Shown here piece by piece: positions 11,445-22,405 of a stretch of DNA of 64,000 bases. Source of the DNA: Antilocapra americana (lineage: Eukaryota; Chordata; Mammalia; Artiodactyla; Antilocapridae); contig ML660211.1 in assembly GCA_007570785.1 (NCBI GenBank), forward strand, positions 6,252,491 to 6,316,490, written 5' to 3'. The position numbers and the translations under genes were made by a program. How positions within the stretch are numbered: the first letter of the stretch is position 1; each line of letters opens with the position of its first letter. The notes beneath the pieces were generated by a model. It was given only the letters and a program-made list of their open reading frames with translations. It made no database searches and was not told the DNA's origin.

Positions 11445-11460
11445 ACTGTAAACCTTCAAC

Positions 11461-11466
11461 AATAAA
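11461..11466 (+). promoter_or_regulatory. LTR polyadenylation signal
   Basis: 'aataaa' 16 bases after the TATA box, so it lies upstream of or at the start of R, a position known in betaretrovirus-like LTRs. Confidence 0.55.
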
Positions 11467-11572
11467 GGGAGAAACTGCTCCATCACCACATCGACTCAGC
11501 TCAGTTCTTCCCCCGATGCCACTCATCCCTCAAGACCCCTGGACCCGTCGAGGCTGGACCCCGGCAGTTGGG

Positions 11573-12029
11573 GTTCAAAGCTGGTACTCTTTATCTTCAA
11601 GATGGATTGTGAGTACTCTTCATGCTGATCTGTAATATTTTACACAATTTATCTTTGAAAATGCCTGAAAATGATTGTTACTGCCAAGTATCAGTATCTA
11701 CCTATAAGCACAGGAAATCAATAAATCATATTCATTGCATGGTAGGCACTTGTGGAATTCTATGGGAGTCTTCTCTGAAGAGTTTTGACAAGTGAGTACA
11801 ATTTCTTCTTATTATTAATTATTTGATTCTCCAATAGTCTCAGATTTGCCCAGTAGGAACACCCTCCTTTGAACCCATCACTTTTTGAGCAATTCCTTGT
11901 TTTTGATAAAACACACACACCACGACTTGCTTGTTATTTCCATGCTTCATGCACTGGAATCAAATCATCAGCCCCCTCCATAAGAATCTTAATTTCTTTT
12001 GTTGGAGAATGTTCTTTAGAAGATACAAG
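11573..12029. other. Unassigned interval
   Basis: No gene or recognisable repeat between the solo LTR and the next SINE. Confidence 0.45.
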
Positions 12030-12238
12030 TGGATGCTGTCCATTTCAGTCATGTCCAACTCTTTGCAACTCTATGGACTATGGCTTTGCAGGCTCCCCTG
12101 TCCATGGGATTCTGCAGGCAAGAATACTGAAATGGGTTGCCATGCCCACCTCCAGGGGATCTTGCTGACCCAAGGATAGAATCAGCTTCTCCTGCATTGC
12201 AGGCAGATTCTTTAGCACTGAGCCACCAGGGAAATCCA
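12030..12238 (-). mobile_element. Bov-tA SINE
   Basis: Reverse-oriented Bov-tA: tail at left ('cagtcatgtccaactctttg'), head at right ('gcactgagccaccagggaaa'). Overlapping plus-strand frames are SINE translations. Confidence 0.92.
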
Positions 12239-12319
12239 AAAGCGGGTGCAAGCCAAGCTCATTACTATCGGTGTGTCTCTGCTACCAGGACCTCTCTGCA
12301 AACAGAGCTACAGAATGTA

Positions 12320-12400
12320 GATATACACACACATTATATACATATGCATATATGTATATATATATATGTATATATATATGTATAGTTATATATAAAATCT
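12320..12400. repeat. AT/ATGT microsatellite, imperfect
   Basis: Alternating 'atatac', 'atgtatatatat' and related units, likely length-polymorphic. Confidence 0.85.
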
Positions 12401-12553
12401 ACATAGATATGTCAGTAGTTATACAGAAAATATACACATTTACAGCTGAGTTATTTTCATGTAGTTCTTTATACTGAAGATAAGTGTTAGCAACAATACT
12501 TCTAATTCCCACCCAAATCTTTAGTGTTCACCTTAACTTGCTTCTTTGGAAAA

Positions 12554-12558
<5 letters not shown>

Positions 12559-12588
<30 letters not shown>
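12559..12588. repeat. (AT)n microsatellite
   Basis: Uninterrupted AT dinucleotide run of about 28 bases, bounded by 'aacaac' and 'tttgaaatt'. Confidence 0.9.
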
Positions 12589-12590
<2 letters not shown>

Positions 12591-12614
12591 AAATTCCTTC
12601 ATCTGACAATGAGA

Positions 12615-13060
12615 AGTGTGGCTGTCATTAATTCTTTTAACTGAAGTATAATTGGGCTTCCCTGATGACTCAGATGGTAAAGAATCTGCCTGTAGTGCAG
12701 GAGACCTGAATTTGATCCCTGGATCAGGAAGATCTCCTGGAGAAGCAAGTGATTATCTACTCCAGTATGCTTGCCTGGAGAATTCCATGGACAGATGAGC
12801 CTGGTGGGGTCCCAAAGAGTTGGACATGACTGAGCAACTGACATTTTCACTTTCACTTTTCTTCTCATAATTGACACACAACATTCACTTGTACATAATT
12901 GATGTACAACATTCAGGTGAACGGCATAAAGATTCACTAGTTGTATACAATGTGCAATGATCACCACAGTAAGTCATTTCCATCTGTCACCATATGAAGC
13001 TATTGATACAAGAGCTATTTTTTCTCATGATAACTTTTAAGATTTATTTTCTTAGCCACT
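12615..13060 (-). mobile_element. Ancient L1 (L1M-type) 3' end, split by a SINE
   Basis: Plus-strand 'ttaactgaagtataatt' and, after a SINE, 'gacacacaacattcac', 'gtatacaatgtgcaatgatc' and 'caccacagtaagtcatttcc' match the reverse complement of an old mammalian L1 3' UTR. It is interrupted by the Bov-tA at 12654-12866. Divergence is high, so the subfamily is not assigned. Confidence 0.6.
12654..12866 (+). mobile_element. Bov-tA SINE nested in old L1
   Basis: Plus-strand Bov-tA ('gggcttccctgatgactcag' head) ending in a 'ttcactttcactttt' tail. Flanked by 'ataatt' at 12648-12653 and 12867-12872, which fits a short target duplication and the split L1 around it. Confidence 0.9.
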
Positions 13061-13799
13061 GTCAAATTCACAATAAAATGGTATCTCTTTTTCTTATGTT
13101 ATTTATTTTCATATATTGAATTATTAGTACATTTAATTTTTTTAAAACCACCTCATGCACATAACATTAACCATCCACCAGCATAGCCAGTTCCTCCTCA
13201 CTGTGGACACCTGGCCTCACTCCAGCCGCAGGATGCCATGCTCTGTCGCCCCCTCTTTTAGCTGCCCTCCCCAGCCCTTGGGTTCTGACACACCTGCTAG
13301 GCAGACTCTGCATGTGAAGCCCCCTTGCCTACAGTCAGGGCATGAGGAGCAGGGGCAGGCTGCTCTCACGTGGTCGCCCTCCCCTCACACACTTGCCTTC
13401 TGACATCCTCCAACATGTGTGCATCTCACCTCACTGACAACTTCTTTGAAATGTCACTTCAAATACCCTCCCCCCTGAGGATGTTCAATCCAACCCATCC
13501 AAACTCTGCCATCCGGTGCTGGGCTGCCCCATGCCATCCCACATGCCCTATATCTTGATTAAACTGTGACACAATGAACAAAGGCACCCATCATGGAGAT
13601 GCCCTCCTTCATCCTGTTTGGATCTAAACTCCCTACCAGGTCATCCCCACCTCTGCCCAGAGAGTCGCCCTTCTCCATCACTCATCATGGCTCAGGCTCT
13701 GTACTCCAGGCCAGGCTAGATCTCGCTCACCCTGCTCAGGCCTTCCCCAACTCCTACCTTCCTCCCCAAGATGCATGCATGCTTTTCCCTACATAAAAG
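13061..13799. other. GC-rich stretch of unknown origin
   Basis: From about 13150 the sequence changes from AT-rich to a C-rich composition ('cccctcttttagctgccctc', 'accctcccccctgaggatg') and reverts by about 13800. Three overlapping short plus-strand frames (13155-13403, 13370-13558, 13593-13796) show no recognisable domain. A faint resemblance to L2-type 3' sequence in reverse ('gaaatgtcacttcaaat') is not enough for a call. It could be an old repeat or the remains of an exon or pseudogene. Confidence 0.4.
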
Positions 13800-15034
13800 A
13801 TTGGTTGTTTCTTGCAGAGGAGAGAAGGGATAAGAGGAAAAGAAAGAGTTTAGCACTGTGTAAAGGGTTTCCCAATTGTTCTTTTCAATCTATTGAATTT
13901 CTCCCTTTTCCTTTACATCTTACCCTGAGAGAGGGGGTTAGAATGATTCTCATCTACTTTCAGTATTTCAACAATCACTTAAGTTACTAATTTTTCTCAA
14001 AACTAAATTGTTAGGTAAGACTTTACTCCTTAACCCTCAGATTTTGAATCTGAATGTAAGTTTCATATATATATTCTTTGGATATCCTAGGCAAATTTCA
14101 ACGTTATAACCTGTGATTCTGTGAGTCACTGTGGACATGTGTGGCTTCATCTAGCCCCATTCCTAGAGCACAACACGCCTCTCATTTTACATGCCTTCTC
14201 TTCTCATCCTTCATCTTTTCCTACAGGGAGTCTCCAATGGCTGGAAAACTGCCCTAAATGGCAAAACTATGATGTATCTCCAGATATAAATGACTTCTTA
14301 AAAAGTATATATACCATTGCTAAGTTGCTTTGAACATACTAGACTTCTCTCTTATTGATTTTTTTGGTCACATTTTAGGATTAAAAGTATTTAACTGATT
14401 AAAGTAAGATGTACCCACACAATTGATGCTTTACTCATGGTCTCCCGATACGTTTTCTTTATCCTCCTCTCCCTCATTCAACTGCTAAATTTTAAGTCTA
14501 AAGTCAGTGATCACTTTTTCCAGAAGTTACACTTGAAATTCAGAATGATGCCACTTCTATCTTTATTACATTGGTTTATAATGGTTGTTTAGGTTTCTTT
14601 TCTCTAAGACAGAATCCCTGATCAATTTCTTGAAATCAGCACCTTTCCTGGTCTGATGTAAAAACCTTGGGTTGACAGTGGGTTGTGGATGAATGCTTTG
14701 TAAATAAACTGTTCTTCTCTACTGTTCTTGACAAGCAGTATTTTTGTATCTTTTTTCACCCTCACTACTTGTCCTGACTGACAGATCAGTACTTAATGAC
14801 CAACTTAATTTTGGCTCAGGTTGGTCTCTTTTGCCAGAGTATTTTCAAACTATCTCTCTGCTTTCCAAGTTTTGACTTGCAATTTGGCAAGCTCAGTATG
14901 TGACTTCCTCTGTAAGTGACAGACATACATTGTATATAAACAAAGTATACATCAATTAATGTATGGTCCTACATTATATCCTCTGAATTTGAAATAAATT
15001 GGTATATATAAGAACCACCTTTGCTGATTAATTT
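13800..15034. other. Unassigned interval
   Basis: Mixed-composition sequence with short frames only (13775-13990, 14121-14333). I see no family match. Confidence 0.45.
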
Positions 15035-15215
15035 ACATATAATACCATTTAATTTTCACACCAAGATTTTGAAACTTTTACAATAATCTCTGCTGTATTT
15101 AAATAAGTAAAAAAAAAAAAAGCTTGAGAGGTGAAGTGATTTGATCAGACTTGCACAATGATTCAGACTCAGAATCATCTGTTTTGAAGCTCATTTCCTT
15201 AATCTACACTATTTC
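15035..15215 (+). mobile_element. MIR SINE (ancient mammalian)
   Basis: 'taccatttaattttcacacc', then an A-run inserted near 15108, then 'gaggtgaagtgatttgatca' and 'gcacaatgattcagactcag' follow the order of the MIR core and 3' region. Diverged, as expected for this old family. Confidence 0.6.
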
Positions 15216-15313
15216 AGAAAACTCAGATGTATAAGGACAAAACATATGTGACTGGATTTGTCAATTTTTATTACTATATATGTTGGATTATTATTACTAT
15301 TATTGCTATTTAT

Positions 15314-17383
15314 ACTGAAATTGAAGAAAGTGGAGAAAACCACTAGACCATTCAAGTATGACCTAAATCAAATCCCTTATAATTATACAATGGAAGTGAG
15401 AAAAAGATATAATGGACTAGATATGACAGAGTGCCTGATGAACTGTGGACAGAGGTTTGTGACATTGTACAGGAGACAGGAAACAAGACCATCTCCAAGA
15501 AAAAGAAATGAAAAAACGTAAAATGGCTGTCTGATGAGGCCTTACAAATAGCTGTGAAAAGATAGGAAGTGAAAAGCAAAAGAAAAAAGGAAAGATATAC
15601 CCATTTGAATGCAGAGTTCCAAAGAATAGCAAGGAGAGATAAGAAAGCCTTCCTCAGTGATCATTGCAAAGAAATAGAGGAAAACGATAGAATGGGAAAG
15701 ACTAGAGATCTCTTCAAGAAAATTAGAGATACCAGGAGACATTTCATGCAAAAATGGGCTCAATAAAGGACAGAAATGGTAGGGACCTAAGAGAAGAAGA
15801 AGATATTTAGAATATGTGGCAGGAATACACAGGAGAATTGTACAAAAAAGATCTTCACCACCCAGATAATCATGATGGTGTGATCACTCACCTAGAGTCA
15901 GACATCCTGGAAAGGAAAATCAAGTGGGCCTTAGAAAGCATCACTACGAACAAAGCTAGTGGAGGTGATGGAATTCCAGTTGAGCTATTTCAAATCCTAA
16001 AAGATGATGCTGTGAAAGTGCTGCACTCAATATGCCAGCAAATTTGGAAAACTCAGCAGCGGCCACAGGACTGGAAAAGTCCAGTTTTCATTCCAATCCC
16101 AAAGAAAGGCAATGCAAAAGAATGCTCAAACTCATCTCACATGCTGGTAAAGTAATGCTCAAAATTCTCCAAGCCAGGCTTCAGCAATATGTGAACTGTG
16201 AACTTCCAGATGTTCAAGCTGGTTTTAGAAAAGGCAGAGGAACCAGAGATCAAATTTCCAACATCTGCTGGATCATTGAAAAAGCAAGAGAGTTCCAGGA
16301 AAACAGCAATTTCTGCTTTATTGACTATGCCAAAGCCTTTGATTGTGTGAATCACAATAAACTATAAAATTCCAGACCACCTGACCTGCCTCTTGAGAAA
16401 ACTGTATGCAGTTCAGGAATCAACAGTTAGAACTGGAAATGGAACAACAGACTGGTTCCATTTAGGCCAAGGAGTATCAAGGCTGTATATTGTCAACCTG
16501 CTTATTTAACTTCTACGCAGACTACATCATGAGAAACGCTGGGCTGGAGGAAGCATCAGCCAGAATCAAGATTGCTGGGAAGTTATATCAATAACCTCAG
16601 ATAGGCAAATGACACCATCCTTATGGCAGAAAGTGAAGAACTAAAGAGCCTCTTGATTAAAATGATGAAAGAAGAGAGTGAAAAAGCTGGCGTAAAACTC
16701 AACATTAAGAAAACTAAGATCATGGCATCCTGTCCCATCACTTCATGGCAAATAGATGGGGAAACAGTGGAAACAGTGGCTGACCTTATTTTGGGGAGCT
16801 CCAAAATCACTGCAGATGGTGGTTGCAGTTCTGAAATTAAAAGACACTTACTTCTTGTAAGGAAAGTTGTGACCCACCTAGACAGCATATTAAAAAGCAG
16901 GGATATTACTTTGCCATCAAAGGTCCATCTAGTCAAGGCTATGGTTTTCCCAGTGGTCATGTATGGATGTGAGAGTTGGAATATAAAGAAAGCTGAGTGC
17001 TGGAGAATTGATGCTTTCAAACTGTGGTGTTGGAGAAGACTCTTGAGAGTCCCTTGGCCTGCAAGGAAATCCAACCAGTCCATCGTAAAGGAGATCAGTC
17101 CTGAGTGTTCATTGTTGGGACTGATGTTGAAGCTGAAACTCTAGTACATTGGCCACCTGATGCCAAGAGGTGACTCATTGGAAAAGACATGGATGCTGGG
17201 GAAAATTGAGGGCAGAAGGAGAAGGGGATGACAGAAGATTAGATGGTTGGATGGCATCACTGACTCAATGGACATAGGCTTTTGTGGACTCCAGGAGTTG
17301 GTAATGGACAAGGAAGCCTGGCATGCTGTGTTTCATGGGGTCGCAAAGAGTGGACACATCTGAACGACCGAACTGACTGATAC
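15314..17383 (+). mobile_element. BovB LINE, about 2.1 kb, 5'-truncated
   Basis: Plus-strand BovB beginning in the linker between endonuclease and reverse transcriptase ('aaattgaagaaagtggagaa') and reaching the 3' tail near 17383. 'tactga' at 15313-15318 and 17381-17386 may be a target duplication. It is the second-longest plus-strand BovB in the window. Confidence 0.93.
15569..17144 (+). pseudogene. BovB reverse transcriptase ORF, multiply frame-shifted
   Basis: The BovB protein primes reverse transcription at nicked target DNA. Here the RT region is spread over three frames: 15569-15766 ('FQRIARRDKKAF', 'MGKTRDLFKKIRDT'), 15814-16155 ('ESITTNKASGGDGIPVELFQ'), 16032-16367 ('RKGRGTRDQI', 'CFIDYAKAFDCVNHNKL', RT motif A) and 16623-17144 ('ITLPSKVHLVKAMVFPVVMY'). 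A 16-base loss near 16128-16134 shifts the frame, and a further deletion follows 'NHNKL' at about 16366. The YADD-motif region at 16600-16625 reads with Asp changed to Asn and a stop. It cannot make an active enzyme. Confidence 0.88.
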
Positions 17384-17497
17384 TGATTAATATTATTTCA
17401 TAAGATGTCAGTAGATTAGCCAGATTAGCAAATGAGAAAATACAGAATGCCAAATTATATTACATGGAATATATTTGTACTAAGATTGATTTGTTTT

Positions 17498-17630
17498 GGG
17501 AATTCCATGGTTGTCCAGTGGTTAGGACTTGGTGCCTTCACTGCCTTGGTTTGGACCTCATTTTGATCCCTGGTCAGGGAACTAAGATACCACCAGCAAT
17601 GTAGTGTGGCCAAAAAATAAATAAAAATAA
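17498..17630 (+). mobile_element. CHR-type (tRNA-Glu-derived) artiodactyl SINE
   Basis: 'gggaattccatggttgtcca', 'ggttaggacttggtgccttc', 'gatccctggtcagggaacta' and 'gtgtggccaaaaaataaata' follow the CHR-2 consensus in order. This family is older than Bov-tA and shared more widely among cetartiodactyls. Confidence 0.85.
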
Positions 17631-17682
17631 TATATATATGTATATGTCTGTGTATATATATATATATATATATATACACATA
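17630..17682. repeat. AT/ATGT microsatellite at a SINE tail
   Basis: AT-rich simple repeat ('atatatatgtatatgtctgt' followed by pure TA) grown from the A-rich tail of the CHR SINE. Confidence 0.85.
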
Positions 17683-17829
17683 AATTGATTAGTTCTATAC
17701 ATCAAATTCAAAACTAACTAGCGTCCTATAGTTTATTTAGCAACCATAAGATAAATTACAATAAATAGTCATGCTCAGAATGTGAGTAATATCCACTGTT
17801 GAATGTTTCCTGTGTAGGAAGATTTTGTG

Positions 17830-17990
17830 TGTGTGTTCCTGTGTTCTCAGTTGTGTCTGACTCTTTGCGAGCCCCATGGACTAAAGTCTTCCAGAATCCT
17901 CTGCCCATGAAATTTCCCAGGCAAAAATACTGGATTGCTTTACTATTTCCTACTCCAGGGGCTCTTCCTAACCCAGTGCCAAACCCTCTT
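17830..17990 (-). mobile_element. Bov-tA SINE, partial
   Basis: Reverse-oriented: 'cagttgtgtctgactctttg' tail, 'ttcccaggcaaaaatactgg' middle, fading after 'ctaacccagtgccaaacc'. The head is lost or highly diverged. Confidence 0.85.
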
Positions 17991-18367
17991 CTCTTGTGTC
18001 CCATGAATTGGTAGGTGGAAATTACTGAATCTTCTCAAAAAAGGGTACATGAAAGAAACATAAGAATAAAAGAAGAAATCATGGCAGGAATATGCAGAGA
18101 GATGAAGAAGAAAGAAAGAAAATGGAAGAAGGAAGGGAGACAGTATGAAAATAAAAGAGAATGAGAAGAGACAAAAGAGTGATAATTAAGAGTATTATTG
18201 AAAACAAATGTTAAAAATGCAACTAGTACTGACACTTAGAAATAATACTATTAGCCCTCTAATCCCTCAAATATCTAATAAATTAAAAATCTGAAAAGAT
18301 TTGGTCTATTCATAAACTGAAAATTAATCAAAATTCACAGTTACGTTCCTCCTATATCTCTCACCAT
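17991..18367. other. Interval with a purine-rich tract
   Basis: 18050-18180 is strongly purine-biased on the plus strand ('gatgaagaagaaagaaagaa'). No gene or mobile element recognised. Confidence 0.5.
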
Positions 18368-18765
18368 TTGTTGCTGTTGTTCAGTTGCCAAGTCATGTCC
18401 AACTCTTGCGACTCCATGCCAAACTTCCTGTTCTACACTGTCTGCTGGAGTTTGCTCAAACTCATGTCCATCAAGTCGGTGATGGCATCCAACCATCTCA
18501 TACTCTGTTGTCCCCTTCAATGTTTGAATTGTCTTGCCTTCAATCTTTTCCAGCATCAAGGTCTTTTCCAATGAGTCAGTTCTTCACATCAGGTGGACAA
18601 TGCATTGGAGTTTCAGCTTTAGCTGAATATTCTAATGAATATTCAGTGTTGATTTCCTTTAGGATTGTCTGGTTAGATCTCCCTGCAATCCAAAGGACTC
18701 TCAAGAGTTTTATCCAGGACCACAGTTCATAAGTGCCAATTCTTCTGCCCTCAGCCTTCTTTATG
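18368..18765 (-). mobile_element. BovB LINE, 3'-terminal fragment
   Basis: Minus-strand BovB: tail at 18368 ('ttgctgttgttcagttgcca') to 'tctgccctcagccttctt' near 18765, where it stops and a SINE follows at once. The short plus-strand frames are antisense. Confidence 0.92.
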
Positions 18766-18776
18766 GTTCTGTGTGC

Positions 18777-19081
18777 AAAAGTTGCTCAGTCATGTGTGAC
18801 TCTTTGCAATCCCATGGACTATACAGTCTGTGGCATTCTCCAGGCCAGAATACTGGAGTGGGTTGCCTTTATTTCCCTTCTCCAGCAGATTTTCCCAACC
18901 CAGGGATCAAACCCAGGTCTCCTGCATTGCAGGTGGATTCTTCAGCAGCTGATCCACAAGGAAAGTCCAAGAATACTGAAGCTTATCCCTTCTTCAGGGG
19001 ATCTTCCTGATCTAGGAATTGAACTGGGGTCTTCTGCACTGCAGGCAGATTCTTTACCAGCTGAACTGTGAGGGGAGCCCA
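18777..19081 (-). mobile_element. Bov-A2 dimeric SINE
   Basis: Two Bov-A units in the same reverse orientation: first 18777-18967 ('ttgctcagtcatgtgtgact' ... 'gctgatccacaaggaaagtc'), second about 18968-19081 ('aagaatactgaagcttatcc' ... 'ccagctgaactgtgagggga'). This is the dimeric layout of Bov-A2. Confidence 0.85.
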
Positions 19082-21094
19082 ACCCACCATTAATGCTTAT
19101 TATGTCAGTTAATGTCTTTCCTTGTTATAGTATGTTACTTCTGCATCATTATTTGGAACACCTCAAATCCCATCCTTGGAAGGAACTGGAAGTATGTTTA
19201 TATGTTTTTTTGTGTTCTTGGGTCTCAACTTGAGGTCTTAGATGATTACTTACACGATGCTTTTCTACTTAAAGCAAAAGATGTGTTGAACAATTTCTTA
19301 TATAATTATAGTGAGATCATCTCGTTTCTCTCTTGTGAAATTTGCTAAAAGTATTTTTCTTTAAAGATTCAAATCACACAAAAAAACTTCATGCTGAAAT
19401 GCACTAAATGCTTCCTACTCTGCTAATTTCAACCACAGAAAAATAATTTAAGCTAATAACTTAGATAATTGAAAATGTTTTTAAGTTAATATTTACTTTA
19501 AAATAATTTGTGGGCACATTTTCTGATTTTTCTCTTTGAAAAAGAACCTTAAAAAGAATGCTAAACACTCAGTATAATCCAAATATTGGTTATCTTCTTT
19601 TTTTCTTTGAAAAAGTAGATTTGTAATGGAATAATAGGTTGTTACTTTCCCTTATACTTAGATATATATTCATGACAGAGAGACTAGTAAAAAATTTAGA
19701 AATTCAAGACAATAATTAAAAAGTCCTGCTATGCTTAAACTTATTTGAATGTATTCAGGTTATAATTCTAGAATTTCTATCAGCTGTGTAATCCTGGACA
19801 ATCACTTCCTACCTCTGGGGCACTGTTTTCAGATGTAAGTATTAAATTTAGCTTTTTGAAGTAATTTTTTCTACATTGTCTTCCCATCTCAATTAATTTG
19901 AGGATCTGTAAAGATAAAATTTTTACATTTTATGCATTTTTTAATATAATCGATGTAGATACATTGGGAGTTTTATATACATTAATTTTAGCTGTGAATT
20001 TACCCAATGTAACTTGGAGTAAAGCAAACCACATTTATTGAACATAAAACTAAATACTAAAGTGTTGGAGAAACACTTTAAATTTCCCCACTCTCAGTTT
20101 CTTATCTTTAAGTGACTTTGGTCATAGCGGAGTTAGATATTCAAGATTCCTTCTTGAGCCATACATAAAAGAGACAAAATATGTAGTTGCCAAGTCACTA
20201 CTTTATTTGGTGATGTATAGACTCAGTCATTAAATACAAGCACAACAGGAAAGACATGATCCACACTGAGGTGAATGCAGGCCACCTTAAATCTGAGGCA
20301 ACTGCATTTTCAACAATGAAATCTAATAAGCCTGAGGTTCATAAAATAACTGGAGAAAAGACACACCTAAGAGCAGACTAGCAATTTAGACATGGAAAAC
20401 TATGGATGCTGAAGCGTTTGTACACTGGCCAGAGAAAGAAAATCATTAGGTAGTATCATAAAACTTCCCCAACCCATAAAATGCTACTATTTTATTTCTG
20501 CAAACAGCAATTTCCTCCTTTTTTTCTGTGTATTTTATGGTATGGGATTCTTTTATGGTGCCATCTATATTTAAATCTCATTTCTTTAAAGATTTTTCTC
20601 GTCTTTTATCTTTTGAAAACACTACAACCCACAATAGAATATTCAGTGTTTCTAGAGCAAAAAATTATTATAAAATGTAAAGTGTTTCAGAACAAAATAA
20701 TGCATTTTCTGTCCAACATAGATAATCATTGTGATGTTTGGAATACAATAACGAGATTGATGTTTTAATAGCTACTTATTTATTCAATAAGTGTCATGTT
20801 TGTTCTGTTTTCTTTGTTATTTTACTCATTTGGTTTTGAGAAGGTTTGCAAAAGGCCTTCTTCACTGATGTTGATATAACAGTTGGAAAATTACATATAA
20901 GATAGAAAAAGCATATTATTCTTTCTTTAACAAATATTGAAAACAGGTAGTGTTTGATCGATTAATTTATGACTCAAAAATAATTGTCCATACATTTGGA
21001 TTATAGTTCTGAACATTTTGAACAGTTATGTCAAGTAAATGATAGATTAGCAACAAAGTAAAGATTTGAGCTAAATTTCCAATTATCAGCATAT
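19082..21094. other. 2-kb AT-rich stretch, nothing recognised
   Basis: No gene, exon-like frame with conserved motifs, RNA or confident repeat. The frame at 19112-19348 is lysine/leucine-rich noise. Highly diverged old LINE sequence may be present but cannot be identified by eye. Confidence 0.45.
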
Positions 21095-21440
21095 TCATTA
21101 CCACTGTTAAATAACAAATCACCACAACATTTAGTAACTGAAAAAAATGCACATTTTTATATTATAGATTTTGGCTGATCAGGAATCTATTATCAATTTC
21201 TCTGGGTGGTTCAAGACCAGGGACCTTCAGTAGATAGCACTTAAGCTTTCAGTTGGGGTCTGACTTTATATCTTCACTGGGAATCTTCACTGAATCTTCG
21301 CTGGGACTGAATAAACCACTTCTAAGCTCGTGCATGTGGCTACTGGCAGGCCTTAGACTCTCATCAATTAGGTGTTTTCACAGACTGGATGAGTAAACCC
21401 AAAATGTGACACTTGGTTTCTACCAGTGTCCTCCCAGGAC
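21095..21440 (-). mobile_element. MaLR/MLT1-like LTR fragment, diverged
   Basis: 'aacaaatcaccacaacattt', 'tctgggtggttcaagaccag', 'ttctaagctcgtgcatgtgg' and 'ctactggcaggccttagact' follow the reverse complement of an ancient mammalian MaLR-type LTR. High divergence; subfamily not assigned. Confidence 0.45.
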
Positions 21441-21887
21441 ACTAACATTAGTTCATACTAATTTTTATATTAAGATAAAAAAATCTTTGAAATGATGCTG
21501 GCAGAATAAAACATCTGAGTGACTTGTGTTGCTTATCTTTAGTGTCTTGGGAGTTAGTCCACACATAACTTCATTGAAACTTTAACTCTTTAAGATCTTC
21601 TGCTATCATGTCATTAAAAAAAAAAGAAAACTTTATAAATATCCAACATTTAACTTGACACAGTTGCTCAAAATGTTTATAATTTCTTTTGTAATAATCT
21701 TAGGTGAATATTTTTACCATCATTAATTTTCTGTCACATTTTCTGCATAATTTCTTTGATTTCATCCTATTCAATTATTCATCTCTATCAGGTTCATGAG
21801 AAGGAGAATTTATATTTTAAAAACTTCCTAATTAAAAAAACAATTTTCTCCAAATAGTTATTCTGAAGATATTTTATTGCCAACATA

Positions 21888-22405
21888 TGAACAACACTCT
21901 CTTCAACAAATGGTGCTGGAATCACTGGATATTTGCATACAGAAAAAATAATCAAGACCTAGTAGACCTTACACCTTCTATAAAAATTAATTCAAAATTT
22001 CTCCTGTGTCATTATGCATACTAAGTTGCTTCAGCCGTGTCTGACTCTTTGTGACCCTACGGACTGTAGCCTGCCAGGCTCCTCTGTCCATGGGATTTTC
22101 CAGGCAAGAATACTGGAGTGGGTTGCCATGCCCTCCTCCAGGTCTATGTCATTATATATTTAGCAAAACCCATAGAATATACAATATCAAGAGTGAACTC
22201 TGATGAAAACTATTAACTTTAGGTAATAATGAAGCTTCCATGTAGGTTCATAGATAGTAACACTTAACACCACTTAGTTCTGTAGGATGTTGACAGTGGA
22301 GAGGTTGCGTTGGTGGGAGGTGGGACACACAGGACTCTGTGTTTTCCATCCAATTTTGCTGAGACCCTAAAACAGCTCTAAAAATTAAGGTCTATTTTAG
22401 AAAAG
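21888..22405 (+). mobile_element. Ancient L1 (L1M-type), internally deleted and split by a SINE
   Basis: Left part is ORF2 ('cttcaacaaatggtgctgga'); right part is 3' UTR ('aaacccatagaatatacaat', 'catgtaggttcatagatagt', 'ccaattttgctgagacccta'). The ORF2-to-UTR intermediate is missing, so the copy lost sequence before or independently of the SINE insertion at 22016-22146. Confidence 0.7.
22016..22146 (-). mobile_element. Bov-tA SINE, 3' half, nested in L1M
   Basis: Reverse-oriented tail half ('gttgcttcagccgtgtctga' to 'gccatgccctcctccaggtc') flanked by the exact 9-base duplication 'tgtcattat' (22007-22015 and 22147-22155). The duplication shows that the 5' truncation happened at insertion. Confidence 0.93.

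Larger units (their letters stand above)
10921..11566 (+). mobile_element. Solo LTR of an endogenous retrovirus (ERV2/betaretrovirus-like)
   Basis: A 646-base LTR starting 'tgccggga' and ending 'ccccggca', with a perfect 7-base terminal inverted repeat (TGCCGGG/CCCGGCA). Possible 6-base target duplication with one mismatch: 'tttggg' (10915-10920) and 'gttggg' (11567-11572). It contains a TATA box followed closely by a poly(A) signal, the compact arrangement of ERV-K-type LTRs. No primer-binding site or internal retroviral sequence follows, so it is a recombined solo LTR with no coding capacity. Confidence 0.78.

Noticed and set aside
12320..12590. Regularly spaced repeats that might suggest an array
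   Set aside because: Simple AT/ATGT microsatellites; no spacer-repeat structure. No CRISPR is expected or seen in this mammalian sequence.
13155..13796. Three consecutive plus-strand frames that could be exons
   Set aside because: They are in C-rich sequence with no recognisable domain and no convincing splice sites; left as an unassigned stretch.
16583..17083. 166-codon minus-strand frame
   Set aside because: Antisense shadow of the BovB ORF, which recurs as antisense frames at other BovB copies.
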